Made by a program: the position numbers and the translations under genes. A stretch of DNA of 14,808 nt from Thalassotalea_B sp049613795. Lineage in GTDB: Bacteria; Pseudomonadota; Gammaproteobacteria; Enterobacterales; Alteromonadaceae. The DNA lies in assembly GCA_049613795.1 (NCBI GenBank), contig JBMZCX010000070.1, forward strand, positions 1 through 14,808, read 5' to 3'. Shown here in pieces: positions 14,704 through 14,808 of the stretch (the stretch's first letter is position 1; the number at the start of each line of letters is the position of its first letter). The notes under the pieces were generated by a model, which saw only the letters and a list, made by a program, of their open reading frames with translations, was not told where the DNA came from and did not search any database.

Positions 14704-14763
14704 ACAAACAAAAAAGTAAAAAAAGATCTTGATCCTTTCATAGAGATCGATACAATGCGCTCC
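14704..14763 (+). promoter_or_regulatory. Ribosomal RNA operon P1-type promoter
   Basis: A TTGATC -35 element (14729-14734) and a TACAAT -10 element (14751-14756) are separated by 16 bases, as in rrn P1 promoters. The -10 is followed by GCGCTCC, the GC-rich discriminator linked to stringent and growth-rate control. The 20 bases before the -35 are A-tract rich (UP element). A Fis site lies further upstream. No rRNA is inside the window; a 16S gene is predicted just past the right edge. Confidence 0.82.
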
Positions 14764-14764
14764 A

Positions 14765-14788
14765 CTTCTTCAGGAAGACCTGATGAAG
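14765..14788 (+). other. Leader hairpin of the predicted rRNA transcript
   Basis: CTTC (14765-14768) and TCAGG (14770-14774) pair with CCTGA (14779-14783) and GAAG (14785-14788), with one T-T mismatch and an AAGA loop. It starts one or two bases after the predicted transcription start. No boxA antitermination sequence is seen before the window ends. Confidence 0.5.
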
Positions 14789-14808
14789 GGCAGAGTAACG
14801 GAAATACT

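Noticed and set aside
1..14808. Search for CRISPR arrays, insertion sequences, integrases, tRNAs and defence genes.
   Set aside because: No repeat-spacer pattern, transposase, integrase, cloverleaf or defence-type domain was seen; the mobile-element signal in this window is nil.

Overview
The window is AT-rich DNA from a marine gammaproteobacterium. The order prmA-dusB-fis-purH-purD, the low GC content, a PEP-CTERM protein and a Fur-type iron-uptake operon suggest Alteromonadales, most likely Colwelliaceae (Colwellia or Thalassotalea relatives). That placement is inferred from gene content and composition, not from a database search.

Left part (1-3900). The 5' end of a DUF523-type gene runs off the left edge on the minus strand. 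It is followed by a minus-strand gene for a secreted von Willebrand-like (DUF1194) protein with a PEP-CTERM sorting tail, which has its own terminator. A 332-base divergent region holds a Fur box and an 18-bp direct repeat and drives feoA-feoB, the ferrous iron uptake system. A weak bidirectional terminator closes feoB.

Middle-left (3900-7270). A minus-strand operon encodes three consecutive FlgO-like lipoproteins. They are diverged paralogues with no flagellar gene nearby. Two of them carry G/C homopolymers (up to 8), and the leader of the first gene can pair with its own start codon. Upstream, also on the minus strand, is a CysG-N-type siroheme synthase (precorrin-2 dehydrogenase / ferrochelatase) whose C-terminus is a decayed half of the methyltransferase domain. 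A perfect 7-3-7 palindrome lies just upstream of its start.

Right part (7270-13790). This is a housekeeping block on the plus strand: prmA (ribosomal protein L11 methylation), dusB and fis (tRNA dihydrouridylation and the nucleoid protein, with a likely Fis autoregulatory site), purH and purD (purine synthesis). A gene for an exported predicted methyltransferase sits between purH and purD. It has its own -10 element inside a 13-bp perfect inverted repeat and is bounded by hairpin terminators.

Right end (13790-14808). A minus-strand gene encodes a secreted protein built almost entirely of 15-residue repeats, with proline recurring every 15 residues. Beyond it are a textbook Fis site, an A-tract UP element and a TTGATC-16-TACAAT promoter with a GCGC discriminator. 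This is the architecture of an rRNA operon P1 promoter, so a 16S rRNA gene is predicted just beyond the window. The fis and pur genes and the rrn promoter form a growth-rate-linked neighbourhood.

The strongest candidates for undescribed biology are the triple FlgO-like lipoprotein operon and the 15-residue-repeat secreted protein.
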